DNA of 64,000 nucleotides. It comes from Amycolatopsis nigrescens CSC17Ta-90. Its GTDB lineage: Bacteria > Actinomycetota > Actinomycetes > Mycobacteriales > Pseudonocardiaceae. The position numbers were made by a program, and so were the translations under genes. Location: NCBI RefSeq assembly GCF_000384315.1, contig NZ_ARVW01000001.1, positions 3,968,157 to 4,032,156 on the forward strand, read 5' to 3'. The notes below the pieces were generated by a model. That model searched no databases, was not told the origin of the DNA, and was given only the letters and a program-made list of their open reading frames with translations. The first letter of the stretch is position 1. Each line of letters begins with the position of its first letter. Below are positions 16,301-25,200 of the stretch, piece by piece.

Positions 16301-17348
16301 CACGGAGGACATCACCGTGACCGAGACCGCCCCGGGCACCAAGGTGTTCGTGTCGGCGGCGGTGATGCTGGTGGCGGACGCCGCGGACCAAACGGAACGG
16401 GTCGAAAGCGGCCTTGCCGCCGGCGACGTCGGTAAACGTGGGGTCGGCGACCGGAACCACCGGCTCCGCAGGATCACGGTGGACGACACGCACCCGCTGA
16501 CCAGCCGATCGGTCTGCCGGTACTCGGTGCTGAACGGGGTGAACCCGTTCACCGTGCGGCTTCCCGTGTTCCAGCGCAGTCCGGAGGACCGGCGGCGCGT
16601 CCGCGTGCACCTGGTGGACGTGCGTAAGCAGGTGGGTGGTGTCGGGTTCCTCCCGCCGCGGGAGGCTTTGGTGAAGGGCACGATCCGGGCGGCATACGCC
16701 GCGTGCGGAATCTTCGCGGAGATCGACGTCGTCACCATCGACCCACCGGCGGCGACCACCGTGTGGAAGACGCTTTTCCCCGGCGACCCGCTCGGTGCCA
16801 ACCCCTCGGTGGAGGTCAGCGGCACCAGCGGCAGTAAACGAGTGGCCTCCGCTTCAGAGGCCAGTGTGGTCAGCGTGGCGCGCCCGCTCTTCCCCAGCGG
16901 GCAGGACGACATCTTCCTCGTCATGGTCAGCCGCATCGTCAAACTGCCCGACCCGGGCAAGCCTCATATTCTGACGGAGTTCGCGGGGGGCGAAGCGCAT
17001 ACGGACGCGATCTTCGCTGCGGGCGGCGCGAACCTGGGCTTCGGCTTCCTGGGCGCGGAGTCCACCATCACCGCGTTCGCCGATCCGCACGAGATGACCC
17101 ATCTGACGACGAATCTCAGTAACGCCGCCGCCGGTCACTTCGACCTCGGGGCCGTCGGTGCCGCGGCGCCGGGCCCCATCGACGGTAGGAACCTGATGAA
17201 CCGGTTCCCGCTGCTGGCCGGCGCCGGCACCAGCAATCCGAAGCGGCTGTGGGACCAGAATTTCACCAACACCGCCCGAGTGCCGAACTTCGTCATTCCC
17301 GCTCAGGTGACCGCCATCCGCGGTTCCCGATTCGTCAAGCCGTACTGA
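13362..17348 (+). CDS. Large multidomain injection-system protein: hub-like domain, OmpA fold with nested peptidoglycan-binding domain, and C-terminal HEXXH region
   Basis: Domains in order across 1,328 residues: a hub/baseplate-like domain (1-125) related to the 180-residue protein; a Pro linker and a beta-domain (about 140-240); and an OmpA-type peptidoglycan-binding fold that starts near 245 and has GHTD at 285-288 and the closing NRRTEL at 448-453. Between these halves sits a peptidoglycan-binding-1 domain (about 340-403; EYQHMLADLGYFQG, AVRRFQRDNGL, GVVGDGTWPVL). Two related beta modules follow (about 650-745 and 777-900; RVRFFDAPAGG). The C-terminus has HEMTH at 1243-1247, a GH at 1258-1259 and NLMN at 1277-1280, which together resemble a zinc metallopeptidase with its Met-turn. 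Catalysis is inferred. Such a protein could anchor to, cross or cut cell-wall-associated targets. Confidence 0.8.
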   Translation: MVRPMLGDLELEQVQFVETDEDQVFTRHPVPGLEGDFLQDLGRRGARLRLAGVLTRPETPESLAALRTKFHAGEPVAFVSDISSATLVDRVLIEEMDVRELAGRPSMFEYAFALREFTEAEPIDTDEVDIPPPPPPEVESGKLAVTVVVEGEPDFDMSRVRVTVRGTEASSGAALERVLTNRTRDNVWFEDPFPAGEYTAEALVDDSLNPGGVHEVLTGSAAVTVQDGQTASVTIVLRRGAKTATFFVIHFRFDKAFVEPCMRHVLQQVAEFAEAHRDQRLLIVGHTDLVGDDPYNQALSERRGRATYAMLTFGHDPQASVNEWNELRRARPAGQTTTVRDTWGTREYQHMLADLGYFQGNVGGDPVLTDDAVRRFQRDNGLADDGVVGDGTWPVLIEAYLGHEPIDIPAAQLMPNANATGCDHGPLRWLGCGEQDPVVNVQDAKRQNRRTELMFVRESAMPCQVPKPATLDLVPDGAGGGGWCLDDGTARAVDCFVVPHGETAPTGQVDPNRPWFRVPAEPGTFVVEGRITFEDGTPYVGRYVLIAPDGEFMDREVPKSRPPAVAGTPLPGRTRPDGGFSYEKQKGPGTFTIEVEGPFVARARSQSLDEVRSNAVCFRLDGGAPADIVLVHRSVAGIRPSVTAPDVVVVRKPHTSPARRPVVLQATGTAPFTGTFTRSSDRVRFFDAPAGGTEITFNGTDNVFTDAQLLAGQTLFAEGFSASAAVGDVTLRLAITVGAVPGFAATRTMTSVELTLDVGLSRPAAGVEPPVLAVADKAPPGRPLQLQDALRSAERAMLIVRQPQPAGFTGDLVLNLLNGRVRLFTTETPAAGDVPLTASFRITGGTVPANGLRLFAEGAAVSAAAGDAGIQLGLDGVEPDGDRVAATVIQVEVTANAPVASPPLTAVRIGLWDNAFDPVSGILRNAPGAPAFVDLDTRKFHFRVTDARQAGTAFIAWRTEFDDGTLDDVRPTLPGSPPVDTEDITVTETAPGTKVFVSAAVMLVADAADQTERVESGLAAGDVGKRGVGDRNHRLRRITVDDTHPLTSRSVCRYSVLNGVNPFTVRLPVFQRSPEDRRRVRVHLVDVRKQVGGVGFLPPREALVKGTIRAAYAACGIFAEIDVVTIDPPAATTVWKTLFPGDPLGANPSVEVSGTSGSKRVASASEASVVSVARPLFPSGQDDIFLVMVSRIVKLPDPGKPHILTEFAGGEAHTDAIFAAGGANLGFGFLGAESTITAFADPHEMTHLTTNLSNAAAGHFDLGAVGAAAPGPIDGRNLMNRFPLLAGAGTSNPKRLWDQNFTNTARVPNFVIPAQVTAIRGSRFVKPY

Positions 17349-17357
17349 GAGGAGATC

Positions 17358-17894
17358 ATGGACATCCCACCTTTGGTCCGGAGCTACCTCGCGACCGATG
17401 ACGGCATGGTGCGCAACCAGTTGCTCACCGAACATCCCGAAGTCCAAGAGCAACTGACCGATCCGCGTACCCGGCGTGCGGTCCTCGACTGGCTGGGCGG
17501 CGAGGAGGCACGGCAAGCCGGGCTGGCCGGGTTCGTCGCCGGGTGCCTCAGTTATCTACGGACCCACGCCGTACCCGAGGAAGCGGTCGAAGTGCGGCCG
17601 TTCACCCTGCACCCGGAACCGGTCGTGCGGGTGAAGGCCTACGAGGTGCTGCTGACGCTGTACTACCCGGACAAGAACCGGGAGGCGTTGCTGATGGTGC
17701 TGCAGGCCATGCTCGCCGATCCCGCGGACGCGGTCCGGACGCAGGGTGCCCATTTCGTGGCGAGCGCGGACGCGCGGCAGGAACTGGATGCCTTCCTGGC
17801 CGGCTGGGCACGCGAGGCACCCGGCAAGGGCTGGGACACCGGCCAGGCCGCGTGGCACGTCCGGCAGTTGCTCGATCCCGGAGCGGAGGGCTGA
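17358..17894 (+). CDS. HEAT-like helical repeat protein, possible partner of the large protein
   Basis: The 178-residue protein is made of paired helices (LAGFVAGCLSYLRTHA; VVRVKAYEVLLTLYYPD; REALLMVLQAMLADPADAVR; TQGAHFVASADARQELDAFL), spaced like HEAT/armadillo repeats, which bind other proteins. It has a GGAG site before the ATG and starts 9 bases after the protein with the HEXXH region. That position would suit a chaperone or an inhibitor that keeps the metallopeptidase-like domain harmless in the producer; a structural role in the baseplate is equally possible. No family is recognised with confidence. Confidence 0.6.
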   Translation: MDIPPLVRSYLATDDGMVRNQLLTEHPEVQEQLTDPRTRRAVLDWLGGEEARQAGLAGFVAGCLSYLRTHAVPEEAVEVRPFTLHPEPVVRVKAYEVLLTLYYPDKNREALLMVLQAMLADPADAVRTQGAHFVASADARQELDAFLAGWAREAPGKGWDTGQAAWHVRQLLDPGAEG

Positions 17895-18935
17895 GTGATG
17901 TTGCGGCCGGGGTATCGGATCGTGATCGGGGACCACGTGGTGGACACCACCGAGGAGCCGAAGGCGAGTACCGCGATCGAGCTGTCCGTGCGGCTGGACA
18001 TGGACACGCCGGTGGACGGGTTCACGTTGGTGCAGGGGCAGGTCGGCGGGTTGCGAGCGGAGCCGGGTGACGACGCGTCGATCGATCTCGGGTATGCCGA
18101 CGGCGAGCTGACCAGGGTGTGCACCGGGCTGGTGGTGGCGGTGGAGCCGGGGCTGGAGACCAAGCGGATCACCGGGCATGCCACCGGCGACCGGCTGCTG
18201 CGCGCGTTCACCGACAAGACCTTCGAGGACACCACCGCCGGGGACATCGTGCGCGCGCTGGCCGCGTCGGCGGAGGTGGAGATCGAGCGGGTCGAGGACG
18301 GGGTCGCCTTCCCGGCCTACGTCGTGGACGGGCGCCGCAACGCCGCCAGGCACCTGCGCGACCTGGCCGTGTTGTGCGGGTTCGACACCTACTGCACGGC
18401 CGAGGGCAAGCTGGTCTTCGAGGGTTTCACCGGCAGTCGCACGGTGCACAAGCTCAAGTACGGCGAGCACGTGCTGGCCGCCGAGCTGGTGAGGTCAAGG
18501 CCGTTCGCGTCCACTGTGGAGGTTTGGGGGGACAGCCCGGGCTCGTCGCGCGGTGACGAGTCGTGGGCCTGGCTGACCAAGGACTTCGGGGCCCGTCGCG
18601 GCACGGCCGGCACCGGCTCGCCGAAGTTGCTGGTGGAGCGGTCTTCCCTGCGTACCGCGGTGGCCGCGGCCACCACCGCGAGCGCGGTCGCCGAGGTGTT
18701 CACCGAGCGCGGGCTGCGCGGCCGGGTCCGGATCCAGGGCAGGCCGCAGGTATCGCTCGGCGACCTGGTGCGGCTGGAGCGCTTCCCGGACCGGGCCGGG
18801 GTTTCCGAGATCGACGGCAACTACCAGGTCCGCGCGGTCGGCCACCACCTCAGCAAGGCCGCCGGCCTGGTCACCGACCTCGAAGTGCGCAGCCTGGCCG
18901 GCGCTGCCGCCACCGCACTGGGAGGCTTGCTGTGA
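17895..18935 (+). CDS. Late control D-like hub protein (gpD/gp27 type)
   Basis: The 346-residue protein has the profile of phage late-control gene D proteins, which form the central hub ring on which the spike sits. Strand-rich N-terminal residues include LRPGYRIVIGDHVVDT. A mid region runs FTDKTFEDTTAGDIVRALAAS and then LRDLAVLCGFDTYCTAEGKLVF, the tandem barrel-type repeat of hub proteins. The C-terminal half ends with YQVRAVGHHLSKAAGLVTDLEV. GTG (17895) and ATG (17898) are adjacent start options after a GGAGGG site. The stop overlaps the spike gene (GTGA). Confidence 0.85.
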   Translation: MMLRPGYRIVIGDHVVDTTEEPKASTAIELSVRLDMDTPVDGFTLVQGQVGGLRAEPGDDASIDLGYADGELTRVCTGLVVAVEPGLETKRITGHATGDRLLRAFTDKTFEDTTAGDIVRALAASAEVEIERVEDGVAFPAYVVDGRRNAARHLRDLAVLCGFDTYCTAEGKLVFEGFTGSRTVHKLKYGEHVLAAELVRSRPFASTVEVWGDSPGSSRGDESWAWLTKDFGARRGTAGTGSPKLLVERSSLRTAVAAATTASAVAEVFTERGLRGRVRIQGRPQVSLGDLVRLERFPDRAGVSEIDGNYQVRAVGHHLSKAAGLVTDLEVRSLAGAAATALGGLL

Positions 18936-19735
18936 GCACCATCGTGGACACCATCGCGGCCATCGTGCGCAACGAGCTCAGCGCGGTCCGCGGCACTGAG
19001 CTGGGCGTGGTGGAAGACGTCTACCCGCACCGCGACAGCGACGACGACAACAACTACGGCTGCGACGTCACGCTGAAGAACAGCGGCCTGGCGCTGAAAC
19101 GGGTGCCGGTGGCCACCGGGCACGTCGGCACGGTCGCCATCCCGAACATCGGCGATCTGGTGCTGGTCGCGTTCGCGCAGGGGGACGTGAACTCGCCGAT
19201 CATCATCGGCAGGCTCTACAACGACATCGACCGGCCGACACTGTCCACAACGGACGAAGTGGTGTTCCGGCTGCCGTTGGCGGAGCCGGACGACAAGAGC
19301 GTGCTGGCCGCGATCCGCAACCACGCCGACGGCAGCCCGCCGCGCGAGCTGGTGATCGAGATGCCGCCGAAGATCACCGTGCGGATCGTGGACGGGGTGG
19401 TCACCGCGACCGCCGGCAAGACCGAGCTCAAGCTCGACCAGTCCGGCGCCAGCGGTGGCACGGTGACGGTCTCCTCCGGCAGCACCACGATCACCATGGA
19501 CCAGGACGGCGACGTGCGGCTGTCGTCGGCCGGTTCGGTCAGTTTCACCGCGGCCAAGGACCTCACCCTGGAGGCCACCGGCAACGTCACCGTCAAGGCC
19601 GGGCTCGACGCGAAGGTGCAGGGCACCCGCGCCACCGTCAAGGGCACCCTCCAGGCCGCCCTCGAAGGCTCCGCGGCGGCCACCGTCCAAGGCGCCGCTG
19701 TCACCGTTCGCGGGCTTACTTCTTTTACGCCATAA
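18932..19735 (+). CDS. Baseplate assembly protein V, central spike
   Basis: The GTG start overlaps the hub stop, giving 267 residues. Residues 5-105 form an OB-fold like gpV/gp5 (ELGVVEDVYPHRDSDDDNNY; GTVAIPNIGDLVLVAFAQGD; SPIIIGRLYND). The remainder is a regular beta-strand repeat (VDGVVTATAGKTELKLDQSG; TVTVSSGSTTITMDQDGDVR; DLTLEATGNVTVKAG) as in the triple beta-helix needle of VgrG-like spikes. The protein forms the trimeric piercing tip holder at the end of the tube. No lysozyme domain is inserted. Confidence 0.9.
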   Translation: MSTIVDTIAAIVRNELSAVRGTELGVVEDVYPHRDSDDDNNYGCDVTLKNSGLALKRVPVATGHVGTVAIPNIGDLVLVAFAQGDVNSPIIIGRLYNDIDRPTLSTTDEVVFRLPLAEPDDKSVLAAIRNHADGSPPRELVIEMPPKITVRIVDGVVTATAGKTELKLDQSGASGGTVTVSSGSTTITMDQDGDVRLSSAGSVSFTAAKDLTLEATGNVTVKAGLDAKVQGTRATVKGTLQAALEGSAAATVQGAAVTVRGLTSFTP

Positions 19736-19746
19736 GGGGAAATGAG

Positions 19747-20079
19747 ATGCCAGGACCTCCTGTGTCCATCGGGGCTGCCGTCGTGGTCAGCCCGGGCGCG
19801 ACCGGCGCGCCGGACAGTGGCGCGATCGTCGCGGTACTGCCGCCGGTGATCACCGCCGGCGGGCTGCCGCTGGCCACCAGCGGCTCGATCTGCGTGATGG
19901 TGAACTCGCTGACCGGCGTGCCCTATCCGCTGGTGATCGGCCCGCTCGGCAGCAGCGGGGTGCGGGTCGCCGGCCGCGGCCTGGTCCGGATGGGCGACCA
20001 GATCCCTTCCCCGCCGGGGCTGCTGACCGTGATCGGTCCGCCGGCGGCGGGCTTCGTAAATGACACCTGGGCACCTTGA
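19747..20079 (+). CDS. PAAR-like spike-tip protein
   Basis: The 110-residue protein is rich in Gly, Pro and short strands (VSIGAAVVVSPGATGAPDSG; LATSGSICVMVNSLTGVPY; GRGLVRMGDQIPSPPGLLTV). These resemble PAAR-type proteins, which cap the spike trimer with a sharp cone, though the usual Pro-Ala-Ala-Arg and metal-binding His/Cys set is not complete. An AGGGG site precedes the ATG. Its position between spike and gp25 genes is the standard place for a tip protein. It carries no C-terminal toxin extension. Confidence 0.75.
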   Translation: MPGPPVSIGAAVVVSPGATGAPDSGAIVAVLPPVITAGGLPLATSGSICVMVNSLTGVPYPLVIGPLGSSGVRVAGRGLVRMGDQIPSPPGLLTVIGPPAAGFVNDTWAP

Positions 20080-20088
20080 GGAGGACCG

Positions 20089-20148
20089 ATGACTGAAAAT
20101 CGCGCAGCCCAGTTATCGAGTCCGACCGGGTGCGGGTGTCCCGCATGA
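20089..20148 (+). CDS. Possible 19-residue coupled leader peptide before gp25
   Basis: A strong GAGGAGG site (20078-20084) leads to an ATG whose frame, MTENRAAQLSSPTGCGCPA, ends in a TGA that overlaps a downstream ATG (20145-20147) in the gp25 frame. Either this is a leader peptide that couples translation to gp25, or it is the remnant of an older gp25 start moved out of frame. Confidence 0.4.
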   Translation: MTENRAAQLSSPTGCGCPA

Positions 20149-20162
20149 GCACAGGAGCGGCA

Positions 20163-20648
20163 ATGGCAGACGCGGCAAGCATCGCCCGGCGTGACGCCCG
20201 GTTCGGCACCGACCTCCGGCTGCTCGGCGATCTCGAACGGGCCGAACAGCGGGAACGCGGCAGTGACCTGCGCACCGCCGTCCGCCCGGAGACCTCCGGG
20301 ACGGACCTGCAGCGGCTGATCGGCGTGCCCGATCTGCAGCAGGCCCTGCTGCTGAGGTTCCTCACCGAGCAAGGGGAACTCGCCCATCTCGGCCACCCGG
20401 ACTACGGCAGCAGGCTGCACGAGCTGATCGGCGAGCCGAACACCGAGACCACCCGCAACCGGGCCAAGCTCTACGCGCTGCAGGCCCTGCAGGCCGAGCC
20501 GCGGGTGGCGCGGGTCCAATCCATCGAAGTGCGCACCCAGCGGAGCAGGCCGAACCGGATCGACATCTCGGCCTCGGTGCTGACGATCGACTCGGACACC
20601 CCGCTCAACCTGGTGTTCCCGGTTCAGCTCGACGGAGGGACGCCATGA
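20163..20648 (+). CDS. GPW/gp25-like baseplate wedge protein
   Basis: The ATG used here has an AGGAG site 7 bases upstream and gives 161 residues; an ATG at 20145 coupled to the small upstream frame is the alternative. The C-terminal 110 residues carry the gp25 fold (LLLRFLTEQGELAHLGHPDY; GSRLHELIGEPNTETTRNRA; RVQSIEVRTQRSRPNRIDIS). gp25-family proteins initiate sheath assembly at the baseplate and latch the wedge. The stop overlaps the ATG of the J gene (ATGA), linking their synthesis. Confidence 0.88.
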   Translation: MADAASIARRDARFGTDLRLLGDLERAEQRERGSDLRTAVRPETSGTDLQRLIGVPDLQQALLLRFLTEQGELAHLGHPDYGSRLHELIGEPNTETTRNRAKLYALQALQAEPRVARVQSIEVRTQRSRPNRIDISASVLTIDSDTPLNLVFPVQLDGGTP

Positions 20649-22255
20649 ACGGCGACACCGCGACCCTGATCGACCGCCCGTACGGCGACCTGGTCGACGA
20701 CATCCTCACCGCCGTGGTCGGCGGGGTGGTGAACGAGCCGATCCCGTTCGACCTCAAGGTGCTGACCTATCCGCTGGCCGAGCGCGCCACCGGGGTCCGC
20801 GGCATCACCGGCACCGCGGCTCGCGCGCGGCGCAACTTCTTGCCGCAGATCGACTTCGTGTTCGATCCGGCGGCGAACGTGGTGGTGTGGCTGGAGGACG
20901 GCACGCTGCCGGACGACGACACCACCTTCTTCGTGGACTACTTCCGGGTGGACAGCCGGTCGCCGCTGACCGACATCAACGTCGGCAGCGTCACCCGCAC
21001 CCTGTCCGAGGCGGTGGGCCGCGAGATCGCCACCGTGTACCAGCAGATCAACCTGGCCTACCTGTCCGCCTTCGTGGAGACCGCGACCGGGAAGTCGCTG
21101 GAGTACGTGGTCTCGATCCTGGATGTGTTCCGCAAGACCGCGGAGTTCGCCGAAGTGCTGGTGACCTTCTTCCGCAGCCCTTCGGTGGACGGCAACATCA
21201 CCATCGCCGCCGGCACCCGGCTGGCCACCGCGAAGGGCGTGGTGTTCGTCGCCGCCCAGCCGCGCACCCTGCAACGCGGCCAGGCGCGGATCGACGTGCC
21301 GGCCAGGGCGGACGTCGGGTTCGCCGGGGACGCGGGCCTGGTCGCGGCCGGCGAGATCACCGAGATGACCCAGCCGGTGGCCGGGATCGAACGGGTCAGC
21401 AACCTGGACCCGGCGCAGCGCGCGGCGGCCGACGAGACCGACGACGAGCTGCGGCTGCGGGCCAAGGCGGCGCTGCGTTCGCTGGGCAAGGCCACGCTGG
21501 CCGCGCTGGACAGGGTGATCCGGGAGGGCCGCGGCAAGCCGGTCGAGTTCTTCGACCCGAACAGCCCGCCGGCCACCAGGTCCGATCCGGGCACGGTGAC
21601 CGTGGTGGTGGACGCCGAGCCGGAGCGGCTGCCAAGCCTGCGGGCCGCGGTGCACGACACCAGGGCCGCCGGGGTGCTGGCCACCCTGCTCGCGCGGTAC
21701 GTGTTCATCACGCCTCGCCTGGTGGTGTCGGTGGACGGGAACATCTCCGCGCCGGGCAAGGCGCAGATCGCCGCGGACGTGGTGGCCGCGCTGGGCGCCC
21801 ACGTGGACGGGCTTTCCCGCGGGGACAACGCGGACGGCGCGAAGCTGCTGGAAACCGTGCTCGGCGTGCCGGACGTGCTCAGCGCGACGATGAAGGACGT
21901 GGTGGTGGCCCGCGCGGACCTGTCCGGGCCGGGCGGTGGCGACGCGGGCCTGGTCGCGGCGCTGCTCACCGCAGCGCGGAACACGCCGCCGGGTGACGAG
22001 GATGCGTTGCGCACGGCCTTCGAGAACGCGGTCACCGCGTTCGGGCCGCAGGCGCCCGGCGACGGCCGGATCCCCGACCGCGGGCTCTTGCAGTCCACTG
22101 TGGACGGGCGAGCCGGGCAGCAGGCGACCGACGCCGAGATCGAGGCCGGCACCTACCAGGTGGTGGCCACCGTGGACGGCGACCAATGGTGGATCGCGCT
22201 GGACATGTCCGCCGCGGACATCCGGCTGGAGGAGGCGTCCGGTGCCCAAGGTTGA
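20645..22255 (+). CDS. Baseplate J-like wedge protein
   Basis: The 536-residue protein has the gpJ/gp6 profile. A wedge domain surrounds NVGSVTRTLSEAVGREIATV and YQQINLAYLSAFVETATGKS. A beta-region includes SVDGNITIAAGTRLATAKGV and ADVGFAGDAGLVAAGEITEM, and the core motif ETDDELRLRAKAALRSLG is present. The protein joins gp25 and gpI to build the hexagonal baseplate that triggers contraction. The last 120 residues (from about 415) are an extra region after the family core. The gene overlaps gp25 upstream and the I gene downstream by 14 bases. Confidence 0.9.
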   Translation: MNGDTATLIDRPYGDLVDDILTAVVGGVVNEPIPFDLKVLTYPLAERATGVRGITGTAARARRNFLPQIDFVFDPAANVVVWLEDGTLPDDDTTFFVDYFRVDSRSPLTDINVGSVTRTLSEAVGREIATVYQQINLAYLSAFVETATGKSLEYVVSILDVFRKTAEFAEVLVTFFRSPSVDGNITIAAGTRLATAKGVVFVAAQPRTLQRGQARIDVPARADVGFAGDAGLVAAGEITEMTQPVAGIERVSNLDPAQRAAADETDDELRLRAKAALRSLGKATLAALDRVIREGRGKPVEFFDPNSPPATRSDPGTVTVVVDAEPERLPSLRAAVHDTRAAGVLATLLARYVFITPRLVVSVDGNISAPGKAQIAADVVAALGAHVDGLSRGDNADGAKLLETVLGVPDVLSATMKDVVVARADLSGPGGGDAGLVAALLTAARNTPPGDEDALRTAFENAVTAFGPQAPGDGRIPDRGLLQSTVDGRAGQQATDAEIEAGTYQVVATVDGDQWWIALDMSAADIRLEEASGAQG

Positions 22256-25200
22256 CCGCATACTCGCCAACCTGCCGCCCACCTTCCGGGTGCGCGGCGA
22301 GCCGTCGGCGCTCCGCGCGCTGGCCGAGGCGTACGGCGGCGAGTTGCAGGCGGCGGAGAACTCGCTGGTCGCGGTGATGCGCGCGCACTGGGTGGACTTC
22401 GCCGACGCCGGTGAGCGCGAGATCCACGACCTGGCCGGGATCGGTGCGCTCTACGGGCTCGCGCCGCGGCCGGACGAGTCGGTCGAGGAGTTCCGCGAGC
22501 ACCTCAAGCGCTATGTGCGGACCTTTCTCGACGGCACGGTGACGGTGCAGGGCATCCTGCGCGTCACCGCGGAAGCGCTCGGCCTGCACATCGAAGATGA
22601 CGCGTTGGACGAATGGTGGAACCGCGCGGACCCGGTGCTGGTCACCAGCACACCGCGGAACACCGACGCCGCCGCGCTCGTGCTGGGTTCCGGTTCGGCC
22701 GAGCGCATCGGGCATGATGCGCTGCCCGCGGTGCTGCTCGGCACGGTGGAGCTGCGGGCCGGGGTGGACCTGCGGGCCACGCCGTTGCTGCGGATCGCGC
22801 TGGACGGCCGCGGTGCGGTGCCGGTCGACCTGACCGACGGGGCCGCGGATCCGGCGGCGGTCACCGGCGCGGAGATCGTGCGGGTGCTCAACGCCGAGTT
22901 CGGCTCGGAGTTCGCGTCCCTTGTGGACGGTCGGCTGCGGCTGGTGTCGGAGTCCTCCGGCCAGGACGCCGGGCTGCTGGTCGCGGACGGTCGCGAGGAC
23001 GGCGCCGGCCTTGTGCTCGGCCTGCGACCGCGGGCGTACCAAGGTGCGGCCGCGACCAGGGCGCGGGTCACCGGCACGGTGGACCTGAGCACCCCGGTGG
23101 ACCTGACCGGCGCGCGCTACCTGCGGCTGGTGATCGATGGCAGCCGGCTCGCCGAGATCGACTGCGCGGCGGGCTCGGCCGACCCGGCGGCGGTGGAGCT
23201 GGACGACATCGCCACCGCCATCGACGACGGGCTCGGTATCGCGGTCGCCACGCACGACGGGCGTTTCCTCACCCTGACCTCGCCGACCCTTGGCGTCGCC
23301 GGCCGGATCGAGTTCCGCCCGCCCGCCGCGCAACCGGCGACGGCAAGGCTGTTCGGGCCGGTGCGGCCGCTCACCGTCGGCACCGACGCGCGGCGTGCGG
23401 TGCTGGCCGGCGACCGGGACCTCGCCAACGGGGTTGACCTGAGCGACGGCTCGCGGCTGCGGCTCGCGGTGGACGGCAGGCCGCCGGTCACCGTGGACAT
23501 CGCCGGCGCGGACCCGGCCGCGACCACCCCGGCGGAGATCGTCACCTCGGTGAACGAGGCTCTGCGCGCCGACATCGCTTCGCACGACGGGCAGCGCATC
23601 ACGCTGGTGTCGAGCAGCCCCGGTGAGGACGGCACGCTGGTGGCCGGCGAGGTGGACGCGGACGCCGCCGAGCCGGTGCTCGGGCTGCGGCCGCGCCGGG
23701 TCACCGGCAGCCCACCGGCGACGGCCGCGCTCACCGGCACCGTGGACCTGTCCGCGGGCGTCGACCTCGGCGCGCGGCACCTGCTGGGGCTCACCGTGGA
23801 CGGCGGCGGCCAGGTCGAGGTGGACCTGCGCCACGGCGCCGCGGATCCCGGCGCGGTGACCGTGGAAGAGCTGGCCGACGCGGTCAACCACGGCCTCGGC
23901 GCGCCGGCCGATGATCCGGTGGCCACGCACGACGGCGCGCACCTGATCCTCGTTTCGCGTGATCCCGGTGCGGGCGGCCGGATTCTGGTGCACCCGCTGC
24001 GGCGGACCAGCCGCCGCCGGTTCGTCACCAGGGCCATGGTGACCGACGACGCGGGCACCCGCGTGTTCGGCTTCACCGCCGGGCGCGCCACCGGCCTGCC
24101 GCCGGTCGCGGCGGAAATGGCCGGCGTCAACGACCTCAGCGGCGGGGTGGACCTGTCGGTGCTCAACCGGCTCCGGCTCACCGTGGACGAGCAGACCAAG
24201 GAGATCGTCTTCAACGCCCAGCCCCGGCCGCGAGCGACCACCCCAGTCGAGATCGTGGATGCGATCAACAAGGAGTTCGCCGGGGCCGCAGGCACGGACG
24301 GGCACCGGATCACGCTCACTTCGGGCACTGCGGGAGCGGACTCGCGAGTGCTGCTGAGCCCGCCGCGTGACCGCGACGCGCTGGACAAGCTCGGCCTGAA
24401 CACCGGGCTGGTGCGCGGTGCCAACGCTTCCGGCGTGCTCTTCACCGGCACCCTGGACCTGAGCGCCGGGGTGCACCTGCCCGCCGACGCCACCGTCCGG
24501 CTGGCCGTGGACGGCGGCGCCGCGGCCGACATCGTGCTCGGCGACGGCACGGTGGCCGGGATTCGCGGGCTGAGTCAGCTGGTGGCCGCGGTGAACCAGG
24601 CGATGGTCGCGCAGGTCGCCGCGCACGACGGCAAGCACCTGCTGCTTTCCGCCGGGATCGGGCTGGAGATCGCGGTCCCGGAGAGCGGCACGGACGCGAC
24701 CGCGCTGGTGCTCGGCATCGCCGCGCCGCGGACCTACCTGGGTTCGGCGGCCACCTCCGCGAGCGTCACCGGCGGACCGGTACCGGCCGAGCTGGCCGAG
24801 GCGAACCTGCTGCGGCTAGCGGTGGACGGCAAACCGCCGGTCACCGTGGACCTGAGCCGGGGCGCGGCGAACGCGGAAGCGCCGACCCCGTCCGAGATCG
24901 CCGCCGCGGTGAACGCGGCCAGCACCGCCATCGCCACCACCGTGCCGGTGCCCGGCGGCACCGCGATCTCGCTGCGCTCGCCGTCCACCGGCACCGGCAG
25001 CAGGCTGGAACTTCAGCGCACCGGGGCGGACGATGCGGCGTCGCTGATCTTCGGCACCGCTCCACGCGAGGTCACCGGGGTCGCGCCCGAGCGTGCGGTG
25101 CTGACGGGCACCGCGGACCTGCGGGTGCCGCCGGATCTGTCGGCGCGGTCGGTGCTCCGGCTGGCCGTGGACGGCGGCGAACCGGTGGACATCGACCTGG

